Of a stretch of DNA of 64,000 nucleotides, positions 50,901 to 62,939 are shown piece after piece. This stretch comes from Diphasiastrum complanatum (Eukaryota > Streptophyta > Lycopodiopsida > Lycopodiales > Lycopodiaceae). The position numbers and the translations under genes were made by a program. The stretch lies in assembly GCA_029204225.1 (NCBI GenBank), contig CM055093.1, positions 21,293,701-21,357,700 of the forward strand, read 5' to 3'. A model generated the notes under the pieces. That model was not told where the DNA came from. It ran no database searches and was given only the letters and a program-made list of their open reading frames with translations. How positions within the stretch are numbered: the stretch's first letter is position 1; the number at the start of each line of letters is the position of its first letter.

Positions 50901-52256
50901 TGTTGCCAATTCCAAGCGATAGATACTGTGCTTAGATAATCCATTAATGTCACCTGTTTAAATATTTGAAGGACAGTCAATGTAGGAAAATATTCTTTCT
51001 TGGTGCGCATGAGATTCAAGTTATCCACTAAAGTCCCATCTTCATATACAGGAAACAAAAGGTAAGCCTCTTGAATCCATGCACCCTCACCCTGCAAAAT
51101 ATGAAGGAACAATGCCAGCTTGCAAAATGAAATCAAAATAGCTGCAGAAAACACTTCATGCAAGCTAGAAGGTTCTCTAAAAAACCTAACAAAACTTCCA
51201 CTCGTTCAAGTTTCTATGATATATAACTAGTAGTGTTAAAAATTCTGTGCCTTTGTCTTATGATTGCTCGAATGTGTCGGGAATTAGGCCTATTGGTTGA
51301 CAACTCATTTTCTCACCTTTGAATCTGGAGCCCAATTCCATTCAGCCGTACATGGACATGCAAAATGAGTAGGAAGTACTGAAGTTTCATGCGAAATGAA
51401 TAGCTTTCTATTAGTTTTTCTGTTGTATTAGACCAGGAATTGGAGGATTTCAGATACCTTCACTGAGATGATGGAATGCTCCAGCAGAGGAAGTAAGTTG
51501 GGATGATTGAAAAGAGAAGACACATGGATCTCCTGCTGTACTAGGTCGAGCTGCTCATCTGTCTGTATTATCACTTTTTTCAATGCGTAAAGACCATCAT
51601 CTGCAACCAACTAACCGGAGCATGTCTGATAAATTGCAAAGTTATACCGTTTCAGATTAAACCATCAAAAAACAGTGAAAGCTGCCCGTGAATTGCTCGC
51701 TAGAATCTTTTGTCCTTCATTTGTTTTATTGTCTTTTGGATTTCTATTTTCGATTTCAAAAGAAGTTATACAAAGATTTCTGTTTATCTAATCCATAATT
51801 TTTCTGCTTTTAGTCACAATAAATCAAGGCATTATGTATTAGAGAAGGAGACCAGCAATTTATATCCAGTACAATGATTAAACAAGTACACTCTACAGCA
51901 TTGAGCAAAGAGCTATGAGGATGAGCATATTTAGCGCTCGCAGAAAAACAGAGAAAAGTTCCATATGCATGGCAAATGATGTAAATTTTTTAAATTGCGT
52001 TCTGGTGGAACAAAAGATCAGAATATTAGTCAAAGAATTTCAACCAAAAACTAAAATTCTCACCAGCGATATATTTTGGATGCTTCGGCAGCTTGGCAGG
52101 ATGTCCTCCTTGTTGCTCTTTAACAAGATACACAAAAGCAAAGCCTCCCTCACCTATTTGTTTCAGGATCTTAAATCTCCTTTCATTCACCCACACATCG
52201 GCTCCTCCGCTGACCACATCATACAGAGCATTCAATCCCGAGAACGAGCATCCCAT
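44991..52256 (-). CDS. STK16/MPSK1-type Ser/Thr protein kinase (6 exons)
   Basis: Exons, minus strand: 52064-52256, 51458-51600, 50954-51091, 50469-50654, 45783-45907, 44991-45240. They total 1035 nt, giving 344 residues, in phase with GT-AG introns. The start MGCSFSGLNALYD has Gly2 and Cys3, fitting N-myristoylation and palmitoylation as in STK16. Kinase motifs in order: GEGGFAFVY (ATP loop), YALKKV (Lys), LFNHPNLLPLLEH, AHNDVKPGNVLL (catalytic loop, HND in place of HRD), LMDFGSA (DFG), CSAPYRAPELWDCPS (APE), DIWSLGCTLYAIMYG and PFEYTLGEAGGSLQLA. It ends ETDSMNRNLL. Length and motifs match plant homologues of this family, which act at Golgi and membranes in yeast and animals; the plant role is inferred. 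Intron 4 (4.6 kb) carries a gypsy relic. No damage was seen. Confidence 0.93.
49540..49885 (+). pseudogene. Ty3/gypsy integrase C-terminal relic in kinase intron 4
   Basis: The plus frame reads LAWDQHLCLTKCSYNNSVSN, then PFLLSHGYSPTSLPS and a later ETVVQAQEF. This matches the gypsy integrase stretch WDxHLPLAEFAYNNSVH..TG.SPF.L.YG..P and the following A...AQ helix. There is no other gypsy domain nearby. It lies antisense to the kinase gene in its largest intron. Confidence 0.65.
50301..50343. repeat. (GT)7 and (GA)13 tracts in kinase intron 4
   Basis: GT tract at 50301-50314 followed by a GA tract from about 50318, ending 126 bp from the exon 4 donor at 50468. Confidence 0.9.
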
Positions 52257-52700
52257 CCTTACCTTCCAACGGAACTTCAGAAAGTAAAGCCTATGTCATC
52301 ACGGCATGGAGCAGCAAGCTTTCCTTCATCACTGACTCAAAATGCCATTACTAAGACTAGGGCAAAAACGAAACCCTTTTATGTCTCCTCAAACATCTTA
52401 CGCCAATGTAAAATATATAATCAGCAAAAGAAACTTCGCTGCAAAGCCTTGATAAAAAGAGCAGATCAGAAATTTAGAAGCTGCCTGATGATATGCATAT
52501 TGAATTCGTCAAAGTAAACAAGCTAAGATCCAAAATCGGAGCTATCAGTGCAAACTTTCAGCCATATTCGTCCTCGTCCTCGCTCTCGCCCTCTGCCTCG
52601 CCATCGCGATCGGGTGAAAATTTCACGAAGAAAAGCAAAAAAGAGAAGGAACTTGGAAGCAAACTTGCAAAGAGAGAGAGCCATGGCCACACGAGGATGA
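52257..52700 (-). promoter_or_regulatory. 5' flank of the kinase gene with a CpG-rich patch
   Basis: The 444 bp upstream of the kinase ATG include a locally CG-rich segment (about 52562-52616) unlike the AT-rich surroundings. On the gene strand that segment opens a short frame starting MARQRARARTRT, which could be an upstream ORF if transcribed. No TATA box is clear. A promoter or leader role is positional inference. Confidence 0.35.
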
Positions 52701-53390
52701 GCCTTCAGTGGAAGTACAAGCCTTACATTTTAAAGGGTGGTCTCACATTAGGATATGTTGGTGACGTGGCAAGGGAAATTGGTCCAAATGACCTTAAAAA
52801 AATGATGTGAAGGGTCATGATTACAACTAACGAGTCTCTATGTGGCACTTGAGGTGTCGCATAGGGGCAAGTGCACCCGAAGTGTTGGGCCTGGGAGGCC
52901 ATAGCAATGAGGCCATAGCAATTCAACCTGCTTTAATGGCTAGTTTGGTTGATGGAGAGAGAAGCCTAGGATTGAGCTATGGTGGGGATTTTGCACTTGC
53001 ATGGAGAGAGAGGCCTACATGTTGGAGGGATAATGGCCACCCTAATGTGAGATGGGGTTGGCCTTTTGCATATGGACCAACCACAAACCATGAAAGCAAA
53101 GTCCATGGTAAGTGCACTTGCAAGAGACGATAGCCTGAAACCGTTATACCGCCCTAAATAAGAAGTGAGCTAGATCAAGAGTTTCAGTTTTTTTTCTTTT
53201 ATGTCCTCATTTGCTTGAGGTCCATGGCTCAATCGTTGTAATCTCCTTAAGGTCAAGAGTTTACTATGTGTTGAGATTGATCAATGGAGTTTTTACACAA
53301 GTCAACATAAAAGGCATGGCCATAATATGTAAGGGTATTTGCACATGAAAGGCTTTACCATGTTATTAAGGACTTCATCACATAAACTGA
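52700..53390. other. Intergenic, nothing recognised
   Basis: A 97-codon plus-strand frame at 52840-53133 has no known motif and no splice support, and is most likely chance. Confidence 0.4.

Positions 53391-53394
<4 letters not shown>

Positions 53395-53460
<66 letters not shown>
53395..53460. repeat. (CT)n microsatellite
   Basis: An uninterrupted CT tract of about 33 units. The Ser-Leu and Arg-Glu frames over it are artefacts. Confidence 0.95.
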
Positions 53461-53464
<4 letters not shown>

Positions 53465-53469
53465 ACACA

Positions 53470-55440
53470 CATGAGAGAGATCGAAAGAAGGCAACGCAAA
53501 TGTATGAATAATCCACGTATGAATAATCCACCATGACTTCCTTTTCACCATGCTTTTCCAAACAAGATTCTTAACTAAAACATGAGCTATTCAAATTCCA
53601 AAACCATCAAGTAATCAAAGATAGAAAGCATACCAAAATGGTATTAATCACTATCTTCAACCACCAAAACTTCAGACTTCTGTCTAGAACTGAATTCTAG
53701 ATATCCAAAGTTCTACTAAATTTTTTGAAAATTCAGTTTTCATTCTTGGAATCATTATGATTTGTTATCCAATTGAGCTCTCTGGGATACAATCACTAAT
53801 GAACTGAGTCGATTCCTCATTTGAGAAATACTCACCAAGAATTCATGTATGCACATAACTTAACTTGATGAGTCCAAATGACTCATAAATCATGTGTCTT
53901 ACAAGCAATAAACACAAAACAAATAGTTTCTGGCGAATTTCCTTCACACTGTTCATTTTACCAATTAACTTCCACAGGAGTAGCCCAACTACTCAAAATT
54001 ATTGCCATTGATTTAGAAATCTCAAATGCCTAGGTGCAGATCTTAATTGTACTAGTATAACACCACATTAGATCCTTATCCATATCACTTTAAGTTAACC
54101 AATAAATCTTCCATAGAAAGATCCGTTAACTTTGCAAGTATCTATACCAACAATACTTGATCATATGTCTATGTTCACTGACTAGGTTAAGTGCACCAAA
54201 TAACCCTAGTAACTAGAAATACATAGTAGATCCATACAAGATTAAACGGAGGAAGAGGTTCGGGATAAATTATTTGTTTGTATGTGTTCCTAATGGAAAT
54301 TTTATGAACAAAGTTCATAAATTTAGGATTAACATTTAAGTAAACGACTCTTGAAGGTACGGTTCTCAAGCATGTACTTGGTAAAGGAAATTGATTCCTT
54401 GGTACTATGCTATTTAACCACTTGACTCTAGAGTATGGGTACTCCCAGTGAATTGAGTTAAATGTGTTTGTGGTTTTTTTTGCCCCTTGTCGGTCGATAA
54501 TATACCGATGATTTTGCTATAGTATTTTGAATGATTTCAGTCGTTAGTGTTGGATTTACTCCTACTCTCCTAAATCCCAATTTTAATCTGCCTCCATTCA
54601 TGTTGCATATTTTTCTAACGTTGTCACGCAGTCTGCATTTTTACACACAAACTCACACAGACGAAAAGGGGACACTACCTTACTGAATGCCAAAGGTGCC
54701 CTAACAGATAAGGCACCCTGTAAATCTTATCCTAAGGCTATTCGTAAGAGTGATGCACTTTTGTGTCATCACCAACATTCACTTCAGTACTGGCTGACGT
54801 TGCTAACAGATTGGACAACTATTGCAGCCACCCATGATCTCCTACAGATAGCACATCCACTCTATACTTTCGCATATGCACACCTGTAATATTACGTATA
54901 TATTGGATACCGTATTCGCATATGATGATCAAATGATCAAGTGAGTTAAGAAGAGACTAAGAGAAGAGGTTTTATTCCTCATTACAGACAGAAATAAGCT
55001 TCGTAGGAGACATGGTTTTGTTCGCTATTGTATTGTGCTCTGCCACATTATTAACTTGTATACATGATATACTTAATCTGATACAGCTCTTTGTTCTGCA
55101 TTCAGATCTGTGTTAATATTGCTATGCTTGTTCTTCATTTTGTTTGATCTTTCTAGCTGCTCTTTCTGGTAATAGACGATCAACTTTTAGTCTTGTCTTT
55201 CGTGAACAATTCGCGACTAATTATCAGTCGAGCATAGTCTATCTCTTCACGAATCATTCGCGATAGATAATTTGTCTTGCAATTCACGACAAATTATTCA
55301 TCTAGCGCTTCATCCATTTAAATGTTTCGCTATGTAATCTGGAATGACTGTGATTTCTATCACTAAAGTTTTGTTCATTTTGATAGGCGTAGTCATGCTT
55401 AGGGAGAGAGAGTCATTTAACTCATTCCACTGCACATGAA
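53470..55440. other. Intergenic; right part may be the 3' LTR of copia relic 6
   Basis: 53470-54430 shows nothing. The segment ending ...GCACATGAACA at 55442 lies directly 3' of relic 6 in that element's orientation; read on the minus strand it begins TGTTCATGTGCAG after an A-rich, purine-rich stretch. It could be an LTR of roughly 0.9 kb beginning near 54547 (TGTTGGATTTAC). No second LTR or target duplication confirms this. Confidence 0.3.
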
Positions 55441-55504
55441 CATTTTTTGTTTGAGTTCGCTTCTCGTTCGTTTCTCGTTCATGTTTGTTTCTTGTTCGTA
55501 TTCG

Positions 55505-56868
55505 TCACTTATTCTTCGGAATTGTTCTCGTTCGACCTTCGTGTGTTGTTCGTGCTGCGACAAAGTTGCAAGAGCTCACCATTTCTGACACTCCCTCTTG
55601 AACCTTGCAGCTTTGTTCGTTCAATCCAATTGCCTCTCTTTGCTTGGTAAAGAGTGGCTTGTCGAGCGGTTTCGTGAGGAGATCTGCAATCATATTTTCT
55701 GATTTTATGAACTGCACTTGGAGCTCTCCTTTCAAGATCAAATCTCAAATATGATGGTACTTTAGAGGAATGTGCTTCATCTTTGAATGGAAGACAGGAT
55801 CCTGGGACAGATAGATGGCACTCTGAGAGTCCATCATCATCGTGCTTGGCCCCTCTTGTGGTATCCCGATTGCCTCCAACATCATTTGCAGCCATACTAC
55901 CTCATTCGCCACTTTCGAGGCTATCACATACTCAGCTTCGCAAGAGGATTGAGCTACCCAGGTTTGCTTTTTGCATATCCAGCTGATTGCAGCTCCGCAC
56001 GCTATCGTACATCCTCCAATAATGGAGTTGTTGTCATCTTTGTAGCTTGCCCAGCTCGCATCACTGTAGTGATGCAGGTCGAATCCTTTCTCTTCGTTTC
56101 TAGCTCTGTAGGTTAATCCAACATTCTGGGTACCCTTCAGATATTGTAGGATTTGTTTGGCCATTTTCCAATGTGCTAGACCAGGATTGGAACAAAATTG
56201 GCTCAATGCATGGACAGAGAAGGCCAAATCGGGTCTGGTACAAATTTTTAAGTACATTAGACTACCGATTAAGTTCTGGTAGGGTATACCTGCCATCTTC
56301 TGTTCTTCCTCTTTTGTTTTTGGGCAATCCTGTTTCGTGAGCTTGGCTCCAACTATCATTGGTGTGGCTTTCTCTTCATAGTCCATCATGTGGTACTGCT
56401 TCAGCACTTTTCTGGTGTATTCTGACTGACTCAAGTGTATTTCGCCATTTGTTCGATCTCTTATGATCTATAGCCCTAGGTATTTTGTTGCTTCTCCAAG
56501 ATCTGTGATTTCGTAGTTTTTCAAAATCTGACTCTTCGTGTCTTTGATCAATATCAAGGAAGTTCCTATTCTCAGCGAATCATCCATGAAGATGGTCAGT
56601 ATCACAAAATTCTTTCCTATTCTTTTGATGTAGACATTACAGTTTGGTTGAGTAGGATTGAAGTCTAGAGACTTCAGAAGACCATCAAGCTTTTTGTACC
56701 AGGCTCGTGATGCCTGTTTTAGATCGTAGATGCATCTCTGCAATCGACAGACATATTGTATGTTGTCGGGGTCTTCATAGCATTCAGGTTGCTTCATGAA
56801 ATTTTTTTCCTCTAGATCTCCGTGGAGAAAGGCTGTTTTTACGTCAATCTGGTGAATTTCCAAATTGT
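55505..56868 (-). pseudogene. Ty1/copia relic 6: RT and RNase H
   Basis: The minus strand gives the RT core from MEIHQIDVKTAFLHGDLEEK, through DLKQASRAWYKKLD, to the catalytic block TIFMDDSLRIG (FMDD in place of YVDD). The RT connection follows (GSLMYLKICTRPDLAFSVHA). RNase H has HHYSDASWASYKDDNNSI, QSSCEAEYVIAS and MDSQSAIYLS, and the polyprotein end is SENMIADLLTKPLDKPLF. The frame breaks near 56465 and 55745. The 5' half of the element is cut off at 56868. This lineage differs from relics 4 and 5. Confidence 0.88.
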
Positions 56869-56869
56869 A

Positions 56870-57945
56870 CTATGTGGGTGTTTTTCAACCACTTTGAGCG
56901 GTAGCTTTTCCATGTTTCAATGGATCAGCAATATGGGATTTATTATGCTTGTAAATTGCCATTATGTTTGTTAAGCATAGAGCATATTCGGTAAACCAAA
57001 ACAGAAACTGAAATCTATCTTATATTGACTGTTTTTTCACCTCAGACAGTAAATTAGTGAATTATTACTGACTGTAAAACTATATTTCTTATGGTAGAAG
57101 GCAAATCCATTAGTCATCTTTTACTGCATTACACCTTTAGTATGAATAGACTGATCAGATTCCATTCTTTAATTCCATTCATAACCATTGAGATAATACA
57201 TTGAATAACATTTACTCATCTTCTATATGTATTATGAAGTGACTTAAGACATGAGTCAAAACAGAGATGAGCAATGAAAATTACCTCAATCTTTTTACTC
57301 TGACTTAAGTTTAAGGGCATGTCCACAGGTTAAGGGATCTTCAGCAGGTCCGGTTCAATATGTACTTCATTGTTTTAAAGTCACTTTGAATACTAGAGAG
57401 TGTCGATTGCATCTCCCATGCTATCTCAAGCAAATTTGGATCACACAATTCCTTTCACACTGTTGGTTCCCATTGTCACTTTTCGGGTCATCTCTTTCAC
57501 TAAAAATTTGGAACAAGAAGATATAGGAAGGAGGGGGTCGCTGGAAGGAAGAAGGAGACGTACACAGAAACAGAGAAAGATCGGACGATGAGGGGGAGAG
57601 AGGGATAGTGACAGAGAAGTCGGATGAGGGAGAGATGGTAGCGCTGGCCGTGAGATAGAGAGGGAGAGGGGTAGATCTGCGGCTGCAGGCAAATGGAGAG
57701 CAGATGCGTAGGTGGACAGGGAACGGTGAGGGAGAGAGATGAAGGGCAGCGACTCTGAGGGGGAGAGAGAGAGAGGTATGTAAAAGAAAAAGATCAGAGA
57801 GCACTAGTTGCAATGCAAAGGAGTGGGAGAATGATCTGTCCAAGGTATGTTTGTCCAGCGTTGACAGATAAAGAGTGATAAAAGCCTGTCCAACGCACTT
57901 AGATAGAAAGAGATAAGTCTATCCAACGCATGTAAAGAGAGGAAT
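56870..57945. other. No gene; purine-rich tract
   Basis: 57500-57790 is strongly purine-rich on the plus strand (GAGGGAGAGA-type words). The 140-codon minus frame over it is a low-complexity Ser/Pro/Leu reading and not credible. The rest shows nothing. Confidence 0.5.
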
Positions 57946-57949
57946 GACA

Positions 57950-59220
57950 GTTTGATTAGCAAAGGAATGAAGAGCCAATATTAGGGTTTTTAATGAAGCA
58001 TATATTGTCAATGTACCTAAATGAATGGATGAAGTCATTCATCAATGTAGTAAGACCTAGTTTGGCTAGGCTTTTTATAAATTGCGCCTCAAAGAAAGAT
58101 AAACACCAATTACACCAAGTGGGTGAACATGAAAACCCCATCGGTATACCACACATACTTGTCTAATCTAACGATGCAATTATCAATCAAAAAATCATTC
58201 CATTGGCAGAGTAAATCTTTATCAATAGTGTACCATTTGTGTGACTATTTTCTAGACCATGACCATTTGAATATCTCAAGTTCGTGATTCCGTTTATATT
58301 GCAACAGATCATGTTTGGAATGCTTGAAGGCATATGTTATTGTCTTTTTCATAATAGTTTCTAGTCCATCAGGACCATCCAAAGGTATATTTCATAGCAC
58401 TTAGAAATGTCTGCAGCCCACATATTGGCAATCAATGGTGGTAGATTTAGATAGAAATCAATGGATGACTCACATTGCCAGTATAAAGACGTTGTATCCA
58501 CATTTATGATACTCTTGTATGTATTTGCAAAAAGGCTTGCACTTTCCATGAGGAATGGTGATAGCATACCAAGAGCTCCTGTGAGGAATTTGGCAAGTCT
58601 AGTAGAATAGCAATCATGAGCATTGGTGAACCATCTAAATGATTCCTTGTGGGCCTTGTAGGTACAAAGTAAACAAGGTAGAGATTTGTTTCCTAAGAAG
58701 ATTTCTGTAGAGAATTGGTAGTTATGTCTCTTATGCATGTTAGAGAATCCTCAACTGAGTTAAACTATTCATTGGGGAAGGGGGGTAAAGTCAAGATTGT
58801 TAAGTCTTTGAATGGCCAAATTTTGTACAAAGAATTTACACAAAAGCAAGGGTTGTTTTGTGCTTTGTCAATGCCATTTATGTAAAGAAAGTTGGTGAGC
58901 CATTGTAATTCATCATTGGCAATCTTACGTTCAGATGATGCGGAAGTATTTCCATGTAGCAATTTACTATTTTTAATAGAGTCCAAAGCGACGTTTTTAC
59001 AGAAAACAGCATGCTTTTTATTGTGATCTCGTTAAGGTTTTCATACGAAGGTAAGAATTTCATGAGTTTAAACCAACTATCATAAAGTTTAGAAGCAACA
59101 TCATTAATATTAAGGCACATAAAAACTTTTCTAATGTGCAAATTAAAAATTCTTTCTTCTTCCTCAAATTTTTTGACAAAATCATTCAAATGGCCAAAGA
59201 GATTCTCTACCAAACTCAAG
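57950..59220 (-). pseudogene. Second, diverged Penelope-like RT relic
   Basis: The minus strand has an RT-like order in broken frames: LPCLLCTYKAHKESFRWFTN (58640-58700, compare LPFLCAAWKFHKVPKRPRFI of the intact element), then NMWAADISKCYEIYL at the expected place of motif A (58370-58430). The motif B-like run CGIPMGFSCSPTWCNW (58105-58153) and FRYIDNICFI at motif C (57985-58020, YIDN in place of YIDD) follow. Upstream frames to 59219 fit the N-terminal part. Sequence identity to the 30.4-33.6 kb element is low, so it is another lineage. Stops and frameshifts are numerous. No nuclease domain was recognised. Confidence 0.6.
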
Positions 59221-59669
59221 GTATTATTCTTTTTAACAAATTCTAAATAGATTTTGACCTAGTCTATAGTCTCAAGAAGATCAATCGGGCACAAAACCTT
59301 ATTCTCCGGTCCAACATAAGAACAAGTAGCCCTATCAGTGTCAATGATAAAAGTATGCATCATTACGACCTTTTTCATACAACAAATGAGCGTATGTATA
59401 TAATAATTAGGTGGAGGAAGGGGCTCTCCATAACTCAAAGAATCAACATCTTGAAGCCATCCTATGGACTAAAACATGAAAATATACCTTTGTTTTCTTA
59501 TGAATTGGATAAAAGGTAAAGGTTTCAGTATTATCCCAATAGTCGAATTTACACCACCAGGATGCAAAGAGAGATACAAAATTTTACCTAGTTTCTCTTG
59601 ACAAAGCAAGACTGAAACCTTTATTCATATTCCAAAAGGTAGAATATAACTGAAAAGTAAAATACAGTA

Positions 59670-60490
59670 CTGAAAAAGCACCATAAAGCATTACCACTTT
59701 CAAGATGCCCAGCTGATATTTGCCACCATCCCACAACACAAAACTGCATGAGTTAGTACAGTGGGAAAGACAGGTGTCATAGCTGAGCATCAGTTGTTAT
59801 CCATGTCCAAAAGAAGCTATACCACTTAACAACATAATAGCACTTTTAAATTGTGGTACTGTCTTCCCAAACGATAGAAAGGTTTTTAGTGATAGGCCAA
59901 GCCTTGATATTACTGTATCATGGCTTGTGCCATGCGGATCAATTTGAGGGCAATTGGTCCATATTCGATCAGTATTTATTTAAAAACAAAATATGAACAA
60001 TTTTAACCATTTATATTCTATTTAGCTAAAAGACTTGGGGTGGACAACGTGTGCTGTTGTTAGGACAAATCCATGCCATTATAACCTAAGTGAGCCTTGT
60101 AAAACAAGGTAGGTCCTGCACTATTGTCCATACTTTTGAGCATATTTATGCTTTCCATTCGTATCTCACCAGAAGTCTAATGTGACACTTATTTGGGTGG
60201 GGGGTTAAGTATTACCATGGTTGATTGTTACAAATACGTAGCTATTAGGGCACATCCATACATATTAATCCATACAACCTATACTGCATATGCAGTGACG
60301 AGTTTCGTATTCTTATGTTTGGTTTCGACCAAATCATTTTGCTATACAAAACTCTTCTATCAACTATGGTATCAGGATTTTGCTACGGATAGGTATGATT
60401 TATTGCTAATGAGGGATTTCCAATGCTTTTACTAGGGCGGATTCGTGCCATTCTAATTCTTGTGTAAAAATTTCGTATCTTATGCATATC
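59670..60490. repeat. Dispersed repeat, copy 2, with TTAGGGC-type subunits
   Basis: 59670-59840 matches 6043-6210 (shared GCCACCATCCCACAACACAA, GAAAGACAGGTGTCA, TTGTTATCCATG). Downstream, TTAGGAC..ATCCATGCCAT (60060), TTAGGGCACATCCAT (60245) and TAGGGCGGATTCGTGCCAT (60433) repeat at about 187-bp intervals. A primer-site-like TGGTATCAGGA lies at 60367. Its nature, LTR or other, is unresolved. Confidence 0.55.
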
Positions 60491-61210
60491 CATGTTGTCT
60501 AAGAACATTATATTGGAAGCCCTATGATTTGGTTTGGGTATGGATAAAGAATGGTTAGGTTGGTATGTAAACTGGATTTGCCACTCTTGTGATTCCCTGA
60601 TAAGTTGTAGATGTTTAATCACTCTAATCTTAGATTCACATAGAGCGACCATACTTACTGGATGATACTTGACATATAGATCAACAGAATACACATATAG
60701 TGTAGTGTAGTAGTCTGATGCTAGTAAGCAATCAAGACGAAATATAGACAACAAGTCCGCCTGCGTGTGAGACGAGCTCTGTGATCAGGATCCATAGAGA
60801 TCCAACTGTCCGCTAGTAAAGTGAGACGATTACTCATGAGAGAACAGTGTTTCTCCCACGCCAACACACTGTGTGGATTTGCATGCAGTGCTTGCAGAAA
60901 ACAGAGGAAATTTAATATAAATAATTTCTCTCTCAATGCAAATGCTTCTGTTGTTAATCGTGTGTCTGAGTTTTTCTTGTTCATTTTTTTGAATTTCTCA
61001 CCTTGGTTGAAACTATGTTGAATGTTGTATCAATTTTATAAACGTAGATCAGCAGAGCCTGACTATATTCTGGAGGATTGTAGGAGTGATTCAGCTGGTA
61101 GTGTCTAGTGATCGCATCTGAACACCATCTGAGTCGCAAGAGGATTCGTGGTTCCTTCACAAAAGCTTCGCGACTGCAAAATCCAAATCGCGACTCTTGA
61201 TCCTCATCAG
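60490..61210. other. Possible LTR/leader of copia element A
   Basis: No ORF of note. The segment ends CTCATCA directly before TGTATCAAAGTAGGTC (61211), which resembles the initiator-Met primer site TGGTATCAGAGCAGGTC, so its right part may be a 5' LTR. The left boundary was not found. Confidence 0.35.
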
Positions 61211-62385
61211 TGTATCAAAGTAGGTCATCTTGTCATATTCTAACATAGCCAAGAAGCTAGCAGATCCAGGAGGCCAAGCATTAAAAAAAACAACCATCAA
61301 CAAGGGAACAGACTCCAAGAAGCAATGGCTTCAATCAGCAACATGCAGAGCAAGATCTGCACAATACCTGATTCCTTAGGATCTAACTTTCTAGCTTGGA
61401 AAGTTAAGACATCTTTGATACTCAAGGGTTCAGGACTATTGCCCTGGGTGGATGGCACAGAAGAAATGCCTATGACAACAGGCAAGGAGCTACGCGAATG
61501 GAGGAGAAAAATGACAAGGCTGTACCCTTGCTATCATCTTCCATCAAAGATAGTCTCACACTTGACCTGGCTACACTCTCAAAAGCAAAGGAGATGTGGG
61601 ATGCATTACTCACCAGATTTCAGACGAAATCAAGAAGTCAAATCATGATGCTAGAAGATTAGTTGATGAATTTGCAATGGGATGGAAAAGACCTCACTTC
61701 TTTCATAAGAAAGATGAAGGATCTGTTTCTGTCACTACATAACTCTGGAACAGAGACGCTATGTCAGCTGAGAAGCAGCTCACGTACCTGTTGAGAGCCT
61801 TATCCAGATCATTCCAGACAACAAGAACCCTGCTCGCGAAAGATCCCGCCATGAACCTCAAAAAAGGGGATTGTCGAGATTCGAGAGAAAGTCAAGGCCA
61901 GGAGAACATCTTGATCACAAAGATGGTTCTGACCAGGCCCTCTACGACAACAAAGAAAAATCAAAGAAGCAATTTAAGCCTAAAAGGGAGTCAAATCAGA
62001 GGCAGGATCGTGACCAGAAAGCAGAGAGGGAACAAGCAACGGCAACTGGAAGACCAAAGGGATGTTGAAACAACAAGGTGCAGACAAGAAGACTTGTGTG
62101 AGATGCAGAAGAGACGGACATATTGTCAAAATGGTGAACTCCTTTTGTTGCAGCACGAACAAGACACAAAGGCCGAACGACGAACGATTCGCGATAGTCA
62201 ACATGTCTTTGACTCGAAGCACGAATCATCTCACAAATCGCAAACACACCTCCAGGACCTCAAACCGCAAAAGGGACGCAAAACAAGAACTACGAAAAGA
62301 AACGAAAAGAACGAAAGCAAATGGGAGATTACAAATCAAATGAAGAAAAATCTTTCGCGCTGCTAGTTGGCAGCTCAACGGGCTT
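61211..62385 (+). pseudogene. Ty1/copia element A: gag region
   Basis: The ATG at 61325 starts a Gag N terminus with LGSNFLAWKVKTSLIL and LLPWVDGTEEMP, the usual copia pattern of a GxNFxxWK block and a PWxxG segment. A frameshift near 61530 breaks it. The middle part is readable in other frames, and a knuckle remnant (CVRCRRDGHIVK) lies at 62094-62130. A stop ends the frame by 62385, next to the LTR of element B, so pol is absent here. Either a later element inserted into it or it was gag-only. Confidence 0.65.
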
Positions 62386-62909
62386 CACGCCCAGCTGAAA
62401 CGATTAGCAACGACGAAGAGTAACTAGCTAGTTGATTAGCACTAACTAGTCTGGTAATTCGACGTTTAGCTATCTTGTAAACTCCACATAGTGGAGGTAT
62501 AAACGATCCTCTCTGGATCATAACGATAGAGAAAGATGAGAATACAGAGATCTGTAAGAGACGGAGAGAGACGTAGCGAATAGAGTAAGAAAGTAAAGAC
62601 ACCATAGCTGTGCATGAAAGTCTGCCAACGAGTGGAACACAACGTAAGAGTAGAGTGTCAATCCGAAATGAGCGAGACACTGATGATCTTGCTCCAAAAC
62701 CAAACTAGCAATATGGTCACTCTATTTTCGTGTATCTCTTTGTCTTGTGCTGTATGTCTTGATTGCTAGAATAAAATATGCTCTATGATCAGAGTCGAGT
62801 GTCTGGGATCCTGTAAGGACTTCCGCACGAAAAGATAATTCAAAGAAAGAAAATTATTTGCGAAAAGAGAAGGAAAAGACGAACACGAAACAGTGTTGCC
62901 TCTGCGACA
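62385..62909 (+). mobile_element. Probable 5' LTR of copia element B
   Basis: A non-coding stretch ending ...CTCTGCGACA directly before TGGTACTAGAGCCAACAAG (62910-62928), a near match to the initiator-Met primer-binding site. A TATA-like GGTATAAACG lies at 62497. The left end is estimated from where element A coding stops; its TG start and target duplication were not confirmed. Confidence 0.45.
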
Positions 62910-62939
62910 TGGTACTAGAGCCAACAAGTTATCACTACT

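Noticed and set aside
52840-53133. 97-codon plus-strand ORF beyond the kinase gene
   Set aside because: No recognisable motif, no splice or promoter context, and within chance length for this composition.
57421-57843. 140-codon minus-strand ORF
   Set aside because: Low-complexity Ser/Pro/Leu reading of a purine-rich tract with an overlapping alternative frame; no motif.
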